Source: Dehalococcoidia bacterium
Lineage (GTDB): Bacteria > Chloroflexota > Dehalococcoidia > DSTF01 > JACRBR01
Direction: 5' to 3'
Length of the DNA stretch: 64,000 nt
Assembly (NCBI GenBank): GCA_040902535.1
Contig: JBBDXD010000022.1
Coordinates: forward strand, 130,104 to 194,103
Numbering within the stretch: the stretch's first letter is position 1; each line of letters begins with the position of its first letter. The position numbers were made by a program, and so were the translations under genes. The notes under the pieces were generated by a model. That model worked only from the letters and a program-made list of their open reading frames with translations. It was not told the DNA's origin and did no database searches. Of the stretch, positions 52,270 through 60,305 are shown piece by piece.

Positions 52270-52656
52270 ATGACACCTGCACGCATGGCCCTGCGCATCG
52301 ATGCGCTGTTTGAACTCGCGCTGGCAACACTCGTCGTGGTGGCGGCGGCGACAGGCGTCGATGTGGGAGAGGCGTTCGCACTCAACGAGTGGCTGGTCAT
52401 CGTGATTGGCATTGCGCTGGTGCCGGTCGGCGTCGGCCTGTGGCTGGCGAAGCCCGACCGACCGACGCTGTTGACCATCGGCGTCGCGAACGCGGTCGGC
52501 GCGGTGGCGTTCGCGGTCTACCTGGCGCTTCGAGGGGGCGAGATGAACGGCTACGGCCTCGCCGTCGTGACCGCCGCCGTCGTGGGGCTGGTCGCGCTCG
52601 CAGTGGCGGAATTGTCGCTGGCGCGCGATGCGGGACGGCACGCCTTTGTCTCCTGA
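52270..52656 (+). CDS. Small four-helix membrane protein
   Basis: A 128-residue protein with four hydrophobic helices (about residues 13-30, 42-58, 66-86 and 96-114) and short basic loops. I do not recognise the family. It lies 40 bases after the ArsR-SRPBCC gene in the same direction and may be its regulated partner; small integral membrane proteins often follow such regulators. No catalytic motif is apparent. Confidence 0.6.
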   Translation: MTPARMALRIDALFELALATLVVVAAATGVDVGEAFALNEWLVIVIGIALVPVGVGLWLAKPDRPTLLTIGVANAVGAVAFAVYLALRGGEMNGYGLAVVTAAVVGLVALAVAELSLARDAGRHAFVS

Positions 52657-52734
52657 TGGCTGGTTATGAAGCCGGAGACAGCGTTACACTGAAGTGCAAA
52701 TGTTCACACCAGCCGAAGTAATAGGAGGCCTGTT

Positions 52735-53886
52735 TTGGCTCGAGAAGTAGTCATCGTCAACGCCGTACGGAGCGCGATGGGACGTCGCAACGGCATGCTG
52801 TCGGGCACGCACCCGGTGACGCTGGGCGGGAAGGTGCTGCGGGCGGTTGTCGACCAGGTAGGCGTCGACGATGCGCTCGTCGGCGACGTCGTGTTCGGCA
52901 ACGTCTCGCAGGTGGGCGAGCAGGCCGCGAACATCGGCCGCAACGTCGTGCTGGAGGCGGGCTTTCCGATCGAAGTGCCGGGCACGACGGTGGACCGGCA
53001 GTGCGGGTCCGGCCAGCAGGCGATCCACTTCGCGGCGAATCTGATCGCGGCGGGCGTGGTCGACGTGGCGATCGGCGGCGGCGTCGAGGTGATGTCGCGG
53101 GTGCCGATGGGCTCGAATTTCAAGGTGGCGGGTTTCCCGTTCACGGAGTTCATGCGCACCGAGTACGACCTGACGTCGCAGGGCGTCGCGGCGGACAACA
53201 TCGCGCGCAAGTGGGGCATTTCGCGGCAGCAGCTCGACGAGTTCGCGCTCGAGAGCCAGAACCGGGCGAAGGCGGCGCGCGACGGCGGCAAGTTCAAGAA
53301 GGAGATCCTCGGCGTCGAGGTCGAGCACGAGGGCGTGAAGGGCACCTTCGACACGGACGAAGGCATTCGCGACTCGTCGCTGGAGAAGCTGAGCACGCTC
53401 GCGCCTTCGTTCGGCGAGGATGGCCTGCATCACGCCGGCAACTCGAGCCAGATCACGGACGGCGCGGCGGCGGTGCTGATGATGTCGCGCGAGAAGGCGG
53501 ATGAGCTTGGCCTCAAGCCGCGGGCGCGCATCGTCGCGCAGGCGGTGGTCGGCTCGGACCCGCACCTGATGCTGACGGGCCCGATCACCGCGACGCCTGC
53601 CGTGCTCAAGAAGGCCGGCCTGACGTTCCAGGACATCGACCGCACGGAGATCAACGAGGCGTTCGCGTCGGTCGTGCTGGCGTGGCAGAAGGAGACGGGC
53701 GCGGACCTGTCGAAGGTCAACGTGAACGGCGGCGCGATCGCGCTGGGCCACCCGCTGGGCTGCACGGGCGCGCGGTTGATGACGTCACTGCTGCACGAGT
53801 TGGAGCGCACGGGCGGCCGTTACGGGCACGAAGTGATGTGCTGCGGCGGCGGCATCGGCACGGCGACGATCATCGAGCGGTTGTAA
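52735..53886 (+). CDS. Acetyl-CoA C-acetyltransferase (thiolase)
   Basis: A 383-residue thiolase with all active-site motifs: nucleophile Cys90 in TVDRQCGSGQQAIHFAANLI, the GHP His in NVNGGAIALGHPLGCTGARL, and the second Cys in HEVMCCGGGIGTATII. It condenses or cleaves acyl-CoAs in lipid metabolism or ketone/PHB-type pathways. The TTG start is fixed by AGGAGG six bases upstream. A terminator-like hairpin follows. The direction of the reaction in vivo is unknown. Confidence 0.93.
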   Translation: MAREVVIVNAVRSAMGRRNGMLSGTHPVTLGGKVLRAVVDQVGVDDALVGDVVFGNVSQVGEQAANIGRNVVLEAGFPIEVPGTTVDRQCGSGQQAIHFAANLIAAGVVDVAIGGGVEVMSRVPMGSNFKVAGFPFTEFMRTEYDLTSQGVAADNIARKWGISRQQLDEFALESQNRAKAARDGGKFKKEILGVEVEHEGVKGTFDTDEGIRDSSLEKLSTLAPSFGEDGLHHAGNSSQITDGAAAVLMMSREKADELGLKPRARIVAQAVVGSDPHLMLTGPITATPAVLKKAGLTFQDIDRTEINEAFASVVLAWQKETGADLSKVNVNGGAIALGHPLGCTGARLMTSLLHELERTGGRYGHEVMCCGGGIGTATIIERL

Positions 53887-53893
53887 ACCTTCG

Positions 53894-53921
53894 GACAACA
53901 GAGAACAGACAACAGAGAACA
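53894..53921. repeat. Heptamer array, GACAACA/GAGAACA x4
   Basis: Alternating GACAACA and GAGAACA, two of each, immediately before the thiolase terminator hairpin. It is nearly the same as the array at 50.35 kb. Confidence 0.85.
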
Positions 53922-53925
53922 GAGG

Positions 53926-53948
53926 AGCCCCGGCGATTGGCCGGGGCT
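53926..53948 (+). terminator. Terminator-like hairpin after the thiolase gene
   Basis: AGCCCCGGC and GCCGGGGCT form a perfect nine-base-pair stem with loop GATTG, followed by TTCATT. The T-tract is short, so efficiency is uncertain. Confidence 0.6.
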
Positions 53949-53995
53949 TCATTGCGGGCGTGGCCCGTCACCTGGTCTAGTTGCGACGGGCGTGC

Positions 53996-54251
53996 CGTGA
54001 TGAGATCCTTCGCGTTCGCTCAGGATGACGTTATGCGATGCTCTGTTGTGTCGCTGCGACGACTGTGTCGTGATGAGATCCTTCGCGTTCGCTCAGGATG
54101 ACGTTATGCGCCGGTTGGTGCGCGGGTCGAGCTGTTCGTGCTGGGAGATTCTTCGCTTCGCTCTGAATGACGGTATGCGGCGGCGCTGGTGTGCGGTGGG
54201 TCGGTGTCGCCGTGACGGGATCCTTCGCCTGCGCTCAGGATGACGTCGATG
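53996..54251 (+). repeat. Four-copy cluster of the ATCCTTCGC...GCTCAGGAT repeat
   Basis: Two copies are identical over 42 bases (53996-54037 and 54069-54110); two more diverged copies follow (about 54140-54180 and 54208-54251). Start spacing is 73, 71 and 68 bases. Each has ATCCT and AGGAT (or ATTCT and TGAAT) arms flanking a TCGC core, giving a small imperfect palindrome. Confidence 0.85.
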
Positions 54252-54257
54252 TAGAGA

Positions 54258-55514
54258 TCACTCCGTCCACTCGATCGGTGCGTCGTCTGCGCGGTGTGTG
54301 AGTTGTCCGCGCTCGGCGGTGTTGACGTCGATGATCGTGATGCCGGCGACGTCTTCTCCGTGGATCGCGAGGAAGCGTCCGTCGGGCGACCAGACGATGA
54401 CGCAGCCGTCCATCAGGTGGCGGCCGGCGCCGGTGATCGGGTCGACGACCCACGTTTCGTGGTGCGTGCGCTCGATGTCGTACGTGGAGACTGCGATGTT
54501 CGTGCCGTCGGCCGTCCAGCGGATCTCGCCCGGGTAACCGCTGGGGAACTCCGTGACGACGCTGGCGCCCGTGTCGATGTTCACCGTCGTCATGATGTAC
54601 GGCGGATCGAAGCCGCCGCCGAACGCGACCTGCGTGCCGTCGGGCGACCAGGCGAGGTACATCGGGCCGCCCTTGCCCGCTGCTTCGGGCGCGAGTTGTT
54701 CGGGCGTGCTGGCGTTCGCCGGATCCGAGCCCATGTTGCCGAGATTCGTCACAGCGTTGGTCGTCGCGTCGAGCATCCAGAGTTGCCAGCCATCGGCCGC
54801 GGCCTGCGTGAAGAGGAAGCGCGATCGATCCGGCGACGGGTAGAAGTACATCGCCGCGCCGGGGACGCCGTCGACCGGGGTCAGCGCCCCATCGAGCGAG
54901 AGCCAGCGCAGGCCGGCCCTGCCAGCGAAGGTGCCGGAGACCAGCAGGCGGTCGCCGTGCCAGGCGAGCGTGCTGATGCTCGTGGTTGCGTCTGCATCGA
55001 TGAGCACGCGGACGGATGGCGATGCACCATCGATCACGATCAGTTGCGTGCGGTTGTCGAGCGTCGTCGCGGAGAACGCGAAGCGCGCGCGGGCGGGCGA
55101 CCATTCGGGCGACATGCACCACTGAAACTCTTTGGCGTAGGCAACGCCGCCGGTCGACGGGCCGGGGTTGGCGTCGTCGTGGAGCGTCACGGTGCAGGTT
55201 TCGTCGCCACCGAGTTGCACCCACCAGCCGGACGCCGACGAGAGGTCATCGACCGGCGTCGATGGCGGTGCGTAGCGCTGCTCCTCGATGACCTGCGGGA
55301 AGCGCACGCCGACCAGTTCGTGGCCGGTGCGGTAGGTGAGGGCGCCCCAGACGCCGGCGGGCAGGTCTGGCACCGGCGTGGCGGTCGGCGCGGGACGCGG
55401 GGTCGCGGTGGCGTCGGGGTTAGCGACGGTGGCGCTGCCGGGGTTCATCGCCACCCAGGCGAACACGGCGGCGAGCAGCATGGACGGCACGAGCAGGATA
55501 CGAAGCGCGGTCAT
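54258..55514 (-). CDS. Secreted beta-propeller-like (TolB/PD40) protein
   Basis: A 418-residue protein with an N-terminal signal or anchor (ALRILLVPSMLLAAVFAWVAM), a Thr/Pro/Ala linker at residues 36-50 (ATPRPAPTATPVP), and then repeats of the TolB/PD40 type: SPEWSPARARFAFSA, LAWSPDGTQVAFGGG, VVWSPDGRFLAIHG. Such propellers often act as binding scaffolds outside the cell. AGGAGG six bases before the ATG fixes the start. Binding partner unknown. Confidence 0.75.
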   Translation of the reverse strand: MTALRILLVPSMLLAAVFAWVAMNPGSATVANPDATATPRPAPTATPVPDLPAGVWGALTYRTGHELVGVRFPQVIEEQRYAPPSTPVDDLSSASGWWVQLGGDETCTVTLHDDANPGPSTGGVAYAKEFQWCMSPEWSPARARFAFSATTLDNRTQLIVIDGASPSVRVLIDADATTSISTLAWHGDRLLVSGTFAGRAGLRWLSLDGALTPVDGVPGAAMYFYPSPDRSRFLFTQAAADGWQLWMLDATTNAVTNLGNMGSDPANASTPEQLAPEAAGKGGPMYLAWSPDGTQVAFGGGFDPPYIMTTVNIDTGASVVTEFPSGYPGEIRWTADGTNIAVSTYDIERTHHETWVVDPITGAGRHLMDGCVIVWSPDGRFLAIHGEDVAGITIIDVNTAERGQLTHRADDAPIEWTE

Positions 55515-55853
55515 GGGGCACCTCCTGTGATGCTAGTACAGCGCAGCGCGGGTGATGGTTCCGGACGGGTGGCTGGCGGTTGGGCTACGCGTCGTAACCG
55601 ATGGGTGTGTTGGTGGTTGTCCGCGTGCGGCGGACGTGAACAGCCGAGGGCGGCTGGTCTCCGCGCTTCGCGTCAGGTGTACCGGCGACGGAGACAAACA
55701 TGTGCAGCCACGGCAGGGCGGCGATGCGGAGGGGCGTCATCGAACGCCAGTGGTTGTCCCGCCTGCGGCGCACGGAACAGCCGAGGGCGGCTGTTCTCCA
55801 CGCTGCGCGTCTAGTCTTGTCGCGCACGCCAGGCCATGCGAGCGGGATGCGCG
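55515..55853. other. Gap holding a pair of 65-base direct repeats, no gene seen
   Basis: Apart from the two repeat copies listed separately, nothing recognisable lies between the propeller gene (minus) and the anti-sigma-like gene (minus). Confidence 0.6.
55613..55816. repeat. Paired direct repeats with ACAGCCG hairpin
   Basis: Two copies of about 65 bases (55613-55680 and 55750-55816) begin GTGGTTGTC and share AACAGCCGAGGGCGGCTG. The ACAGCCG/CGGCTGT arms form a seven-base-pair stem (one mismatch in the first copy) with loop AGGG. Confidence 0.75.
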
Positions 55854-56591
55854 CTAGGGCAGGGATTCGGCGATGCGGAGGGCGTCGTCGAACGCGAGCG
55901 CCGTTTCCATGCGGAAGAACGTCTGGCCGTCGTTCCAGATGAGCGTGTTGGCTTCGACGGTGCGGTCGGAGCCGGGGACGAATACGCCGCCGGCGTCGTA
56001 GAACTGGACGATGTGGGCGCCGCCGCTGACCCATCGCGCGGGCATGCCGTCGACGAAGGTGTCCTCGACGGTGACGCCGGGCGGGGCGCCCTTGCCGAAG
56101 TTCGCGTCGGAGGGAAGGCGGGCCTGCCAGAGGTCGAACTCGTCATAACGGATCACGGCGACGGCCTGGTCGCCGTAACGGACGATGTAGGTGGCGCGCG
56201 GATCTTCGCCGGCGGGCAGCACCAGGTCGAAGCCCGTCGCGTCGCTCGCATCGTCGATGGACGTCAGCCACGCGCGCGACGCGATGTCGTCGGGCGGCGG
56301 CAGCGGCGTTTCGGCGGGGATGACTTCGATCTCGGAACCTTCGATGCCGAAGAAGTCGGCGACCGCGGAGCGGCTCGACGGGACGGCCAGCGTCGCCACG
56401 ATCGCCGCCAGGACGATGGCGAGCGCGGCGCCGGCGAACGCGAACGGCGGGCGCGTGTGCGGGGTCGTGCGCCGCGTTGCGGGCGTTCCGGCGATCGAAG
56501 CGAGCACGCCTGCGCGCAGCGACGGCGTCGCTGGATATGACGCCCGCGCGGCAATCGCGCCGATATCCCGGTCAAAGGTGGACTCATTCAT
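55854..56591 (-). CDS. Anti-sigma-factor-like membrane protein
   Basis: A 245-residue protein: cytoplasmic N-terminus of about 48 residues, a membrane segment at 49-70 (FAFAGAALAIVLAAIVATLAVP), and an extracytoplasmic domain with VADFFGIEGSEIEVIPAETPLPPPD, a pattern found in DUF4367-like proteins that follow ECF sigma genes. The ATG overlaps the sigma stop by eight bases. It lacks the HxxxCxxC zinc motif of common anti-sigma factors, so the role as sigma inhibitor rests on position and topology only. Confidence 0.65.
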   Translation of the reverse strand: MNESTFDRDIGAIAARASYPATPSLRAGVLASIAGTPATRRTTPHTRPPFAFAGAALAIVLAAIVATLAVPSSRSAVADFFGIEGSEIEVIPAETPLPPPDDIASRAWLTSIDDASDATGFDLVLPAGEDPRATYIVRYGDQAVAVIRYDEFDLWQARLPSDANFGKGAPPGVTVEDTFVDGMPARWVSGGAHIVQFYDAGGVFVPGSDRTVEANTLIWNDGQTFFRMETALAFDDALRIAESLP

Positions 56592-57159
56592 GGATGGCCT
56601 CCGCCAGTTGCGGGTATTTCTGCTCGATCAACTCGCGCAGACGCTTGCTTGCGCGGTGCAGCCTGGATTTCACGGTGCCGGCCGGCTTGCCGATCGTCGC
56701 GGCGATCTCACGCTCGGGCAGGTCGAGGAAGTAGCGCAGGTGCAGCACGACGCGGTCATCGAGCGGCAGTTCGTTGATGGCGCGGGCGAGTGTGGATGCG
56801 TGGGCATCGCCAAGCGAGACGTCGGGCGCTTCGGTGGACGTCGGGGTGATGGCGGCGAAACGTCCGAGCAGGCCCGTCCGACGCTGCCGTGAGCGGACCT
56901 CGTTGATCGCGGTGTTGGTGACGATCCGCAGCAGCCAAGGCCGGAAGGGCTCGCCGCGTCGGAAGCTGGCGAGGTGGCGATAGGCGCGGATGAAGGCGTC
57001 CTGGGCGACGTCTTCCGCGGCGGGGGCATCGCGCACGACGAGGTATGCCGCACGGAAGGCGACCTCCTGGTATTGCTCGACGAGCGAGCCGAAGGCGGCG
57101 TGGTCGCCGCTGCGGGCGCGCTCGATCGCTTCGGCTTCGCCGATGAGCGTCTGTTTCAC
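56584..57159 (-). CDS. ECF-type RNA polymerase sigma factor
   Basis: A 191-residue sigma-70 factor. Region 2 has EDVAQDAFIRAYRHLASFRRGEPFRPWLLRIVTNTAINEVRSRQRR (-10 recognition), and region 4 has LPLDDRVVLHLRYFLDLPEREIAATIGKPAGTVKSRLHRASKRLRELI (-35 recognition). The GTG start has TACCGT six bases before it, so the message is probably leaderless. The next gene, an anti-sigma-like membrane protein, overlaps its stop. Its regulon may include its own promoter, but no matching site was identified. Confidence 0.93.
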   Translation of the reverse strand: MKQTLIGEAEAIERARSGDHAAFGSLVEQYQEVAFRAAYLVVRDAPAAEDVAQDAFIRAYRHLASFRRGEPFRPWLLRIVTNTAINEVRSRQRRTGLLGRFAAITPTSTEAPDVSLGDAHASTLARAINELPLDDRVVLHLRYFLDLPEREIAATIGKPAGTVKSRLHRASKRLRELIEQKYPQLAEAIHE

Positions 57160-57165
57160 GTGCTA

Positions 57166-57171
57166 ACGGTA
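57166..57171 (-). promoter_or_regulatory. -10 hexamer for leaderless sigma factor gene
   Basis: Minus-strand TACCGT, six bases, then the GTG start; no ribosome-binding site. Confidence 0.35.
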
Positions 57172-57338
57172 CACCGGTGGGTGTGGGGTGGTTCCGTTTG
57201 GGCGTCCGGGGATGTTGGATGTTGGAAGGAGGGAGTCATCATTCGGTGCGGCATTCACAAAGGGTGGGGTGGGGTCGTAAGATGGATGGGAGTCGTGATT
57301 AGGAGATGCGCCCCGAGGGGCCTGAAAGGAAGCTTCGC

Positions 57339-58580
57339 ATGCGGAGAGTGGCAGTCGTCGGCGCGGGCATGACGCGCTTCGGAAAGTGGATGGACCGCGG
57401 GCTTAAGGATCTGGGGCGCGAGGCCGTCGAGGGCGCGATGAAGGAAGCGGGCGTCGAGCAGTCGCAAATCGAGGCGGCCATCGTCGGCAACGCGACGGCG
57501 GGGCTGATTACCGGCCAGGAGATGATCCGCGCACAGGTGATCCTGCGCGAGATGGGCTTCGGCGACATCCCGATGATCAACACCGAGAACGCGTGCGCGA
57601 GTTCGTCGACGGCGTTCCACCTGGCGTGGATGTACGTCGCGTCGGGCATGTATGACGTCGTGCTCGCGCTGGGCGTCGAGAAGCTCTACCACGAGGACAA
57701 GCGTCGGTCGTTCCAGGCGATCGGATCCGCCGTGGACATGGAGGCGATCAAAGACCTGATGAAGGCGACGGCCGCGCGCGGGCGCAGCGAGGGCGATGCG
57801 TCGAACGCGGAAGACGGCGGCGGCGCGGGCGAGAAGCGCTCGATGTTCATGGACTTTTACGCGGCGAGCGCGCGCGAGCACATGAAGCGCCACGGGACGA
57901 CGGCGATCCAGTACGCGAAGGTGGCGGTGAAGAGTCACCAGAACGCATCGCTGAATCCGTACGCGCAGTATCGCGAGACGTATACCGTCGAGGGGATTAT
58001 GAACTCGCCGATTGTCGCGGAACCGCTGACGCGGCTGATGTGCTCGCCGATCGGTGACGGCGCGGCGGCGTTAGTGCTGGTATCGGAGGAGAAGGCGCGC
58101 CAGCTCACGACGAAGCCGGTCTGGGTGACGGCATCGGTGCTGGGATCGGGGAAGGACCGCGCGCCGGGCGAGCCGGGCGTCACGACGCGCATGGCGCGCA
58201 AGGCGTACGAACTGGCGGGCGTCGGGCCGGAAGACATCGACGTGATCGAACTGCACGATGCGTCGTCGCCGGCGGAGTTGATGGAATACGAGGAGTTGGG
58301 GCTCTGCAAGGTGGGCGAAGGCGGCAAGCTCATCGAAGACGGCGTGACGGCGCTCGATGGCAAGATCCCGGTAAATCCGAGCGGCGGCCTGCTCTCGAAG
58401 GGGCACCCGATCGGCGCGACGGGGTGCGCGCAATTGACGGAAGTCTTCTGGCAGTTGCGCGGCGAGGCGGGCGACCGCCAGGTGAAGGGCGGCGACGCGA
58501 AGATCGGGCTGACGCAGAACGGCGGCGGCATGATGAAGGGCGAAGCCGCGGCGATGACGATCCACGTGCTGGAGCGCTGA
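57339..58580 (+). CDS. Thiolase-superfamily protein (SCP-x type)
   Basis: A 413-residue thiolase-like protein: VAVVGAGMTRFGKW start, Cys in INTENACASSSTAFHLAW, His in NPSGGLLSKGHPIGATGCAQLTEVFWQLRG, and TQNGGGMMKGEAAAMTIHVL at the end, where the second catalytic Cys of classical thiolases is replaced, as in the sterol-carrier-protein-x group. An insertion at residues 140-170 is Ala/Gly/Glu-rich. These proteins often work with a DUF35 OB-fold partner in acyl or steroid degradation; none is adjacent. AAGGA ahead of the ATG fixes the start. Confidence 0.88.
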   Translation: MRRVAVVGAGMTRFGKWMDRGLKDLGREAVEGAMKEAGVEQSQIEAAIVGNATAGLITGQEMIRAQVILREMGFGDIPMINTENACASSSTAFHLAWMYVASGMYDVVLALGVEKLYHEDKRRSFQAIGSAVDMEAIKDLMKATAARGRSEGDASNAEDGGGAGEKRSMFMDFYAASAREHMKRHGTTAIQYAKVAVKSHQNASLNPYAQYRETYTVEGIMNSPIVAEPLTRLMCSPIGDGAAALVLVSEEKARQLTTKPVWVTASVLGSGKDRAPGEPGVTTRMARKAYELAGVGPEDIDVIELHDASSPAELMEYEELGLCKVGEGGKLIEDGVTALDGKIPVNPSGGLLSKGHPIGATGCAQLTEVFWQLRGEAGDRQVKGGDAKIGLTQNGGGMMKGEAAAMTIHVLER

Positions 58581-58588
58581 GGCTTAGT

Positions 58589-58623
58589 CGTCAGTTATCA
58601 GTCTTCAGTTGGCAGTGTTCAGT
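58589..58623. repeat. Heptamer array, NNNCAGT x5
   Basis: Five heptamers share CAGT and vary elsewhere (CGTCAGT, TATCAGT, CTTCAGT, TGGCAGT, GTTCAGT). They lie just after the thiolase stop and before a terminator hairpin. Confidence 0.8.
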
Positions 58624-58631
58624 TAAGGCGA

Positions 58632-58652
58632 GAGGCCCACGTTGTGGGCCTC
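58632..58652. terminator. Bidirectional terminator hairpin
   Basis: GAGGCCCAC-GTT-GTGGGCCTC is a perfect nine-base-pair stem between two convergent genes. No long T-run follows on either strand. Confidence 0.6.
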
Positions 58653-58658
58653 GCCCAG

Positions 58659-60122
58659 TCAGTAGGAGGACGTGCGGTCGAGGATGCGGATGTTCGTGCC
58701 TTCGACGACGGTCTCGCCGTTGACGATTGCCTTCGAGGCGTACTGAGCTTCCGTGCAGTAGCCGTCCAGCAGCGCTGTGGGCTGCGCGCACTCGAATTCG
58801 ACGGCGCCGGTGCCGAACCAGCGGCGGTGTACGTCACGCGGGTCGACAGCGTTCGTCACCACGCCATCGACCGAGAGCAGGGACCACTCGGTGGTCGCGC
58901 CATCCCACTCGCACGAGGTGTCGGTTGGGCCCCTCGGGTATGCCTGAGTGAAATACAGCAGCTCCGTGCCGTCCGGGGACCATTCGAACGGGAAGAAGAC
59001 GCGATGGTCGTCGGAGACCGTGGCGAACAGCACATGTCCGGTCTCGATGTCCACGATGCGCAGCTCATGACGGCGCAGGTTTAGGTTTTCGCACGGCTCG
59101 ATTTCCCCCGTGGCGATGCGCGTACCGTTGTTGGGGACGAAGTAATCGAGCGGCGTGCTGATGATCACGCGGCCGTCGAGATACACGGTCGCGCGGTTGC
59201 CGGGCTGCTCGCTTTGCGTCGATCCGGTGACCACGAACGCCTGGCCGTCGGCGCGCCAGACGGGGTGTGCGGCCTGGCCAGTGAGACCGCCGAAGCGTGC
59301 ATCGCTCTGCGGGATGCGCAGCACTTGATCACCGGTAAGCGCGTCGACTACCAAGACGGCCGTTACGTCGGCGAACGTCCGGCCGCAGGGACCGCTCGTG
59401 GCGCCTTCGGGAAGCGGCAGGCATAGTTCGTCTTCGGTCTGAACGGTCAGCGCCAGCAGCCGGCCATCTGGTGATGAAGCCACGTCGTAGAGCCAGCCTT
59501 TGTCGATCTCGAGGACGGTGAGCTTGTCCGTACCGTCAATGCGGTGACTGTCGAGGCGCTTGCCGTAGTTGACGACGATGCGGTCGCCGGCGATCACGGC
59601 GGATGACGGCGTGTCGCTGTCGTGGCCGGCGTCGAATGATGCGATCTGGCGCATCGCTACGCTGTCGAAGACGCCGATACGCCACGTTTCGTCGCCCGAC
59701 TTGAACGCGACGAGCTCCCGCGACGCCAGGCGTGCAGCCAGCTCGTCGTCTCGTCCGACATGGTCGGTGCCAGCGAGGGCAAGGATGAGCAGCACGATCC
59801 CGGCGGCGACACCGGCCATCGCGGCGACGCTCGCCGTGGAGGCCACCAGGCTCAGCTTGCTCTTCGGGATGAGCGGGAGCGCGAGCAGACCGCGCAACCA
59901 GGAGCGGCGTTCGACGCCTGGTTCCACGAGGGCGGCCTCGTAACGGTCGCGCACGTCCAGACGACGCAGGACTTCGGCGACGTGGTACTTCACGCCATCG
60001 ACGCTGATGTCGAGGGCCGACGCGATCTGTTCGTTCGTCAGGCCGCGCCGCAGGAGCGCGAGCACCTCCTGCTGCCGTGGCGTGAGCGTCTCGGGATGGC
60101 GTGGGCGGCCTCGGGTCCGCAA
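58659..60122 (-). CDS. Membrane-anchored LuxR-type regulator with extracytoplasmic propeller
   Basis: A 487-residue protein of unusual build. Residues 11-70 are a LuxR/GerE helix-turn-helix (TLTPRQQEVLALLRRGLTNEQIASALDISVDGVKYHVAEVLRRL). One membrane segment follows at about 92-118 (STASVAAMAGVAAGIVLLILALAG). The remaining 365 residues are outside the cell, with propeller-like repeats (VASSPDGRLLALTV, PVWRADGQAFVVTG, FEWSPDGTELLYF). There is no receiver domain. The layout recalls ToxR/CadC-type one-step transmembrane regulators, with LuxR in place of a winged helix. The TTG start has GGAGGA four bases upstream. Signal and targets unknown. Confidence 0.82.
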   Translation of the reverse strand: MRTRGRPRHPETLTPRQQEVLALLRRGLTNEQIASALDISVDGVKYHVAEVLRRLDVRDRYEAALVEPGVERRSWLRGLLALPLIPKSKLSLVASTASVAAMAGVAAGIVLLILALAGTDHVGRDDELAARLASRELVAFKSGDETWRIGVFDSVAMRQIASFDAGHDSDTPSSAVIAGDRIVVNYGKRLDSHRIDGTDKLTVLEIDKGWLYDVASSPDGRLLALTVQTEDELCLPLPEGATSGPCGRTFADVTAVLVVDALTGDQVLRIPQSDARFGGLTGQAAHPVWRADGQAFVVTGSTQSEQPGNRATVYLDGRVIISTPLDYFVPNNGTRIATGEIEPCENLNLRRHELRIVDIETGHVLFATVSDDHRVFFPFEWSPDGTELLYFTQAYPRGPTDTSCEWDGATTEWSLLSVDGVVTNAVDPRDVHRRWFGTGAVEFECAQPTALLDGYCTEAQYASKAIVNGETVVEGTNIRILDRTSSY

Positions 60123-60305
60123 GCAGTCCTCCTCGTTGCCTTGCGGGCGGCACTCTAGCGAATGCGAAGCTGAATTGCCCTACTCTCGGGCTGGGGAAAC
60201 CGCGCGATCTGGGCTGCATGGTTCGCTTGATGCACGGGCGGGAAATGATGCGGAATCGAGAATCTGGATTGATATTCTCGATACAAGAGCATCAAGGAGG
60301 TTGTG

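Larger units (their letters stand above)
53887..54257. other. Repeat-rich gap, no gene seen
   Basis: The gap between the thiolase and the convergent propeller gene holds a heptamer array, a strong hairpin and four copies of the ATCCTTCGC repeat. No credible ORF or RNA gene was seen. Confidence 0.7.

Noticed and set aside
57152-57167. A second parS-like sequence at the sigma factor start
   Set aside because: Only the first 11 bases (TGTTTCACGTG) match; the rest diverges, and the matching bases encode the GTG-AAA-CAG start of the sigma gene.
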